Of a DNA stretch of 40,144 nt, positions 36,081 through 40,144 are shown piece after piece. A program made the translations under genes and the position numbers. The notes below the pieces were generated by a model. It ran no database searches, had not been told where the DNA came from, and saw only the letters and a program-made list of their open reading frames with translations. Within the stretch, counting starts at the first letter, position 1. Every line of letters starts with the position of its first letter. Source of the stretch: Setaria digitata (taxonomy: Eukaryota > Nematoda > Chromadorea > Rhabditida > Setariidae); NCBI GenBank assembly GCA_003640385.1, contig RCAB01000540.1, positions 1-40,144 of the forward strand, written 5' to 3'.

Positions 36081-36394
36081 TTTTTATTTGCCGCCTGACA
36101 TATTGGTATAAAGAGTTTTCAAAAAAATCTATGATTCTTGCATCACATCTTTTTGCCTAAGTTCTGCAAATTGTTAACAGAAAACTGTTTAAAATAATTT
36201 GTGCTGTTCGTAAACAACCCAACAAAAATGTGTTCTCAAAAGACTCAAGCAGTTAACTCAGAATACATTCAATCCTGAATTCCAACTACAACAACAACAC
36301 CATTCAGTAATCCTGCACACCACCAACAATAAACGGAAATCGGGAAACTCCAGGCGGCCCGCTTTGTCTCCACCTATCAACCGCGAAATATTGA

Positions 36395-36406
36395 GCGGCC
36401 ATTTTG
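36395..36406 (+). promoter_or_regulatory. YY1-like motif upstream of the ZFAND4-type gene
   Basis: The sequence gcggccattttg matches the YY1 core (CCATNTT with GC-rich 5' side). It lies about 320 bp upstream of the ZFAND4-type ATG, in a locally GC-richer patch (36,340-36,450) and next to an octamer-like ttgcaaat. Suggestive only. Confidence 0.25.
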
Positions 36407-36610
36407 CAAATGGGAGTGAATCCAAAATCATGCTAGAGGGGGACGGGTTAACGAGCGTTTTGCGTTCTTTTACAATATTTCCAGCGTGTCACACATCTTG
36501 TGGAACTCGGGAATGATGAAGGATTCAGGACTACTCAGTTATGGCACGTGCTGTCACTAAATAACTAAATAACATCTTTTTTTGTCATCCTTTTCTTTTT
36601 TTTTAAAAAG

Positions 36611-36866
36611 TTATGGGTGGTCACTTATCATATTAATCGTTGCGATGTCTTTTTCTTGGACTCCTTTCAAAAATTCCTGAATTGTTGGTGGACACGACGG
36701 GAACATTCTTTTTCTTAAAAACTGTAATCTTATTGCCTTTACTTTTGAGGCACTATATCTGTTTCCAATGCCAACAATATACGCTTCCCAAGCATCTAGC
36801 AATTAATATATGCTTTAAAGTAGTATTGTAATTGATTTTACGATTTTTACTAAGATTCTCCAGCAT
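36611..36866 (-). CDS. Candidate small two-exon gene, 66 aa, unknown function
   Basis: Exon 1 36851-36866 (ATG CTG GAG AAT CTT A) and exon 2 36611-36795, joined by a 55-nt intron (GTAAAAATCG ... TTAATTGCTAG). Protein: MLENLNAWEAYIVGIGNRYS, then KVKAIRLQFLRKRMFPSCPP, ending INMISDHP. The ATG has AAAA before it, and an acceptor-like CACTACAG lies 16 bases upstream, suiting a trans-spliced leader. I do not recognise the family. It is basic in the middle and has no obvious signal peptide or membrane segment. Alternatively exon 2 is the last exon of a longer gene, or chance. Confidence 0.45.
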
Positions 36867-37349
36867 TTTTGGTTGTTGTTTCTGTAGTGTTTATTAGTGC
36901 CAAAAAGAAGCTTTAGGTTTTCGTTTGCAACGCATAATCCTATTGTAGTAGTGAGGGGGTAAGTAGTGACTCAAGATCCAGCAGCTAAATATCTCAACAA
37001 ATCATCACAGGCGATATGTCAGCTAATGAAGGTGTATCATGTAAAATATTAAGCATTATGTCACAGTTCGATATTTAAGCTTATAGATGCTTTGAAAGTA
37101 TATATAGATGCAACAAGGCCTCCACCATAAATAAATATTGGTCATGTTTTCTCCATATAAGTTTCAGTAGATTCTGAAAGACTATGCTTCACAGACATGC
37201 CTTTACTCCATTATGAATTCCATTATGTTTTGTCATTTTCTTATTATTGAATTCTCATGCACATATTTGCATGTCAGTTGTTGTACTTTTTTCCAATACA
37301 TTCACTCTTGATTGGGATAAATTTACGAAATTTCCAAAATTCAGATGAT

Positions 37350-37389
37350 CATTTTGCAGTACCGACTAATGAATCGGTACTGCAAAATG
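37350..37389. repeat. Perfect 16-bp inverted repeat (hairpin) 3' of sfrp-1
   Basis: The left arm cattttgcagtaccga (37,350-37,365) pairs exactly with tcggtactgcaaaatg (37,374-37,389) around an 8-nt loop ctaatgaa. Located between the sfrp-1 stop and the small candidate gene. Confidence 0.9.
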
Positions 37390-37843
37390 CTTGTTTTTCG
37401 TTGCTCATCTAGAATTTCGTTTTTATATTGAAGCATTTTTATCGTCTTATTACTAAATTAATTTGGTGTCTTATTTTCATTATTCTAATGACTACCAAAT
37501 AAACTCCATGTGCGAAACCTGAGGAATACTCTTGGACACCAAATGAAACATTTCTAGTAAACGGAAATATATTTATTTTTACAATGAAGATAATAGAAAA
37601 TCTGCGAATCACATGAGACAGATTTATTTATGCTTTTTCGCTGCACTGTTTCAATTTTTCTATCAGAGCGTTGGTGGCATGAAAATGTGTTGTTTTTTGC
37701 CTACATAAATGATGGAAATGAATGACAAGTAAAAAAATATTTTTGCACAGGTTAAATTTACGGATAGTAAAAGACTCATAAGCAAGATGGTAGAGACTCT
37801 GCATTGTCTATTGTGTTGCGTTTATAGAAACAATACAACAACA

Positions 37844-39820
37844 TCAGTGACCTTTACGATGGAGGCTTCGACGATAGGCACTTTCTCTTATTTCCCTTCC
37901 TAGGGACTGACAATTCAATTTACGGAAGCTTCGAATGGCTCTCTTGAAGGGCTGAAAATGAGCAATGGTTGAATACTGGGAGCATAATTCTAAGGTGCTT
38001 TATTTCAAGACCTATATCCTGAATAATTTGCATTGAGAACACTTCACGAACAGCCCACTCATAAATTGGTTTCATTAACTATAAGGAGACTAACCTTGTC
38101 AGTATTTCTCCAGGGCAATATCAGATTTGCAATAAAATCCCCTCTGTCATTTTGATCCGCCATAATAAGAAAACGTGGATCTCCAATTCCACTGAAATGG
38201 CAAGGACATCCTCGATTGGCAGAAAAGTGTATGACCGTATCTCTGCCCACTGATCTAAAAAATGACTCACTAAGTAAACATTAGTATAATGTTCTGTACT
38301 ATAACAATGACTTGAGAAAAAAAAAACATAAACATGGATACCGAAATCACTTGATCACATGGAACAAAATGGATTCAAAGAATGATTCAAGATGGATTGT
38401 TCAGTACTCCTATTCACTTTTTAAGTCTAATTTTAAGTAAATCTGACATTATGGCTCTATAGTACCAACGCGATCATAACACTAAAAAGTCGCTTCATCG
38501 AATTTGACATACTCTGTACAGTTTCGTAGCGTGTGTTCCAATCATATCCCAAAATTTCGCTTTCGTGGTTTCGATAAGCAGCTACTGTTTGTTATCTTTC
38601 TGGATTCCGTGTTATCTCTGCGGCATAAAGGCCCTTTTCAACTATAGAACCTTCTGATCTGATTTATACGTAAACAGTTTTCATTTGGTCCAAGATTAGG
38701 CATTATTAAATGATACTGGCAGCTAAGTGTTTGCTGCTGACCGCATTCATCACCCTCTGAGAAACGGATATGGAGGTGAGATTGGGAATGATAGATGGAG
38801 AAGTGGAATCTTTAAAATTGATAAAAAGTAAAATTTTTAAGCTGAGAAACTGTAGAACCAATGAGAACAAAAAGAAACCTGCGCCGATCAGATCTTTTGA
38901 GCGATCGTGCCTTTCGCACACTCACATGTGATTTATTGATGCCTCCGATTCGTGCCTTCACTACTGTAATATCTTTGCTTTTTCACACTGTTAATGAATA
39001 ACTAAAGTTGAACTTCCAATAACGTACATATTTAAACACATTTATTTTATTTCAGTAACTCTTATATGTAAGACTTGAATGTGGATTATTTTGAGACAGA
39101 TTTCCACAACCTCCTTTATTTGAGGTTTGGAACGCTTCAATCTCAATATTATGTAAACACATTTTCAAGATATATACTTTTTCAGGATGTACACTTCAGT
39201 TGAATGGAACTGGATTTAGAAGTTAAGCGTAATCATATAATAGAAGGAAAGTGGGAACAGGGTCTACAAAGAGGATCATATGAAACTAAGGAAAAAAAAA
39301 GTTTTTTTTTTAAGAAGCAAAGGAATGTGAAATGGAAACCTATTTGAGATCGACAATAATGATCGAGTATATTCTCGTATGTGCCGACCTGACTGCACGA
39401 TGAACACGTATCGCTAAGGTCTAAAAATATGACGAATTGAAATATCAATCGGTGAACGATGAAAGAATGCCGCTTGACAGCTCGTCAACACGCGGCACCC
39501 TTACTAATATTGCGCCTGCCTTTGCTGCCTACTCTGTCACTAGCAACTCCAACTCCTAATTTCAAGTCTGAGCCTTCCCGACCAATTCTCAAAGGAAACT
39601 AGTCATTACACATTACCCATTTTCATAATCTCATTTGTAATAAGTGATGGACTGCTTTCTGTTGAGAACATGCAACAAATTTAAAATAGCCAAACAGAAA
39701 CAAACTTGTTGCCTTCTCCGATACGGCACCGATGCACATATCGTTATCTTTCGGGTATTTACTGCAGGATAACATTTCTGGCCATGGAAAACCGTACTGC
39801 CTCATTCTGCTTTCACATCC
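37844..39820 (-). CDS. sfrp-1: Secreted frizzled-related protein, last five exons (5' end outside window)
   Basis: Secreted Wnt antagonist. Exons 39706-39820, 39340-39420, 38879-38963, 38095-38254 and 37844-37951, phases 1, 1, 2, 0, all consistent. The first holds the end of the frizzled cysteine-rich domain: GCESRMRQYGFPWPEMLSC then KYPKDNDMCIG. The netrin-like domain follows: LSDTCSSCSQVGTYENILDH, VVKARIGGINKSHVSVRKAR, SLKRSDRRRSVGRD, NRGCPCHFSGIGDPRFLIM and FKRAIRSFRKLNCQS, stop TGA at 37,844. This is the standard sFRP order. The missing part is the signal peptide and most of the CRD. For the first exon a nearer donor (after CI-G) has the same phase. Possible AATAAA at 37,623-37,628. Confidence 0.9.
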
Positions 39821-40017
39821 CTGCAATGCTGGGCAAATGTTCCAACTTCCACGTTCTCCTAATAATTTCTAAATTCAATAATGGTGGAACTAATCAGACC
39901 TGTTGGACAGCAGTACATAAAGACTGACAAGGCAAAATTTCGCGGTCCATTGTTGCCAGGCAAACTGGTGCAAATAGTGAACATAGGAATAGCTGAAACT
40001 CAATGAATTAAAAACGT

Positions 40018-40144
40018 TTTATTATTATTATTTATTTATTATTATCATTATTATTATTATTGTTATTGTCATTATTATTCTTATTANATTGTTATTGTCA
40101 TTATTATTCTTATTACTATTATTGTTATTGTCATTATCATTGTT
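40018..40144. repeat. (ATT)n-based tandem array at right edge
   Basis: Imperfect trinucleotide array in which a block of about 28 bases (containing gttattgtcattattattc) recurs. It has n at 40,087 and continues off the window. Confidence 0.85.

Noticed and set aside
1..40144. CRISPR arrays, operons with ribosome binding sites, rRNA or tRNA genes, transposase genes
   Set aside because: Nothing of the kind was found; spliced exons show that this is a eukaryotic nuclear locus. tRNA genes were looked for by eye only.

Overview
The window is nuclear DNA from a nematode. Overall it is AT-rich. Genes are split into short exons with canonical GT...TTTNCAG introns, some only 41-60 nt long. The encoded proteins match Caenorhabditis elegans families closely, most clearly the ankyrin UNC-44. 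A non-Caenorhabditis species is likely because many introns interrupt the gene, including its tail. A Spirurina-type (clade III) worm is my guess, but the sequence does not fix it. Every gene I can support lies on the minus strand; I found no plus-strand gene.

Layout from right to left, which is the direction of transcription. (1) 39,820-37,844: the last five coding exons of a secreted frizzled-related protein (sfrp-1 type); its 5' half lies beyond the window. (2) 36,866-36,611: a candidate two-exon gene for a 66-residue protein of unknown function. (3) 36,080-32,943: a complete nine-exon gene with an N-terminal ubiquitin-like domain and a C-terminal AN1 zinc finger (ZFAND4/ANUBL1 type, 480 aa). 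(4) About 5.6 kb without recognisable coding sequence. (5) 27,276 down to the left edge: the ankyrin gene unc-44, which fills two thirds of the window.

For unc-44 I reconstructed 37 coding exons whose phases all agree. They give a 2,142-residue protein (total 6,429 nt). It has about two dozen ankyrin repeats (exons 2-16), a linker, the ZU5/UPA spectrin-binding module (exons 20-27), a death domain (exons 28-29) and a modular, acidic C-terminal region. The stop is at 8,921. Exon 36 can instead splice in phase to an acceptor at 6,669. This opens a very large, charged, reiterated tail like the giant neuronal UNC-44 isoforms, and it runs off the left edge. Other alternative pieces are two terminal exons (17,390-17,480 and 11,965-12,023), a cassette-like exon (20,387-20,561) and a possible internal start in exon 34.

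The main puzzle is the tail. It reads as coding sequence over 6.6 kb but changes frame or meets an in-frame stop about 15 times, while 6.4 kb of upstream exons contain no such break. Several breaks are neatly resolved by 44-74-nt introns with matching phases; others are not. Two perfect hairpins, a microsatellite forming a splice acceptor, a GC-AG intron and a GC-richer island upstream of unc-44 are also recorded. Comparisons with known proteins are from memory; no alignment was run.
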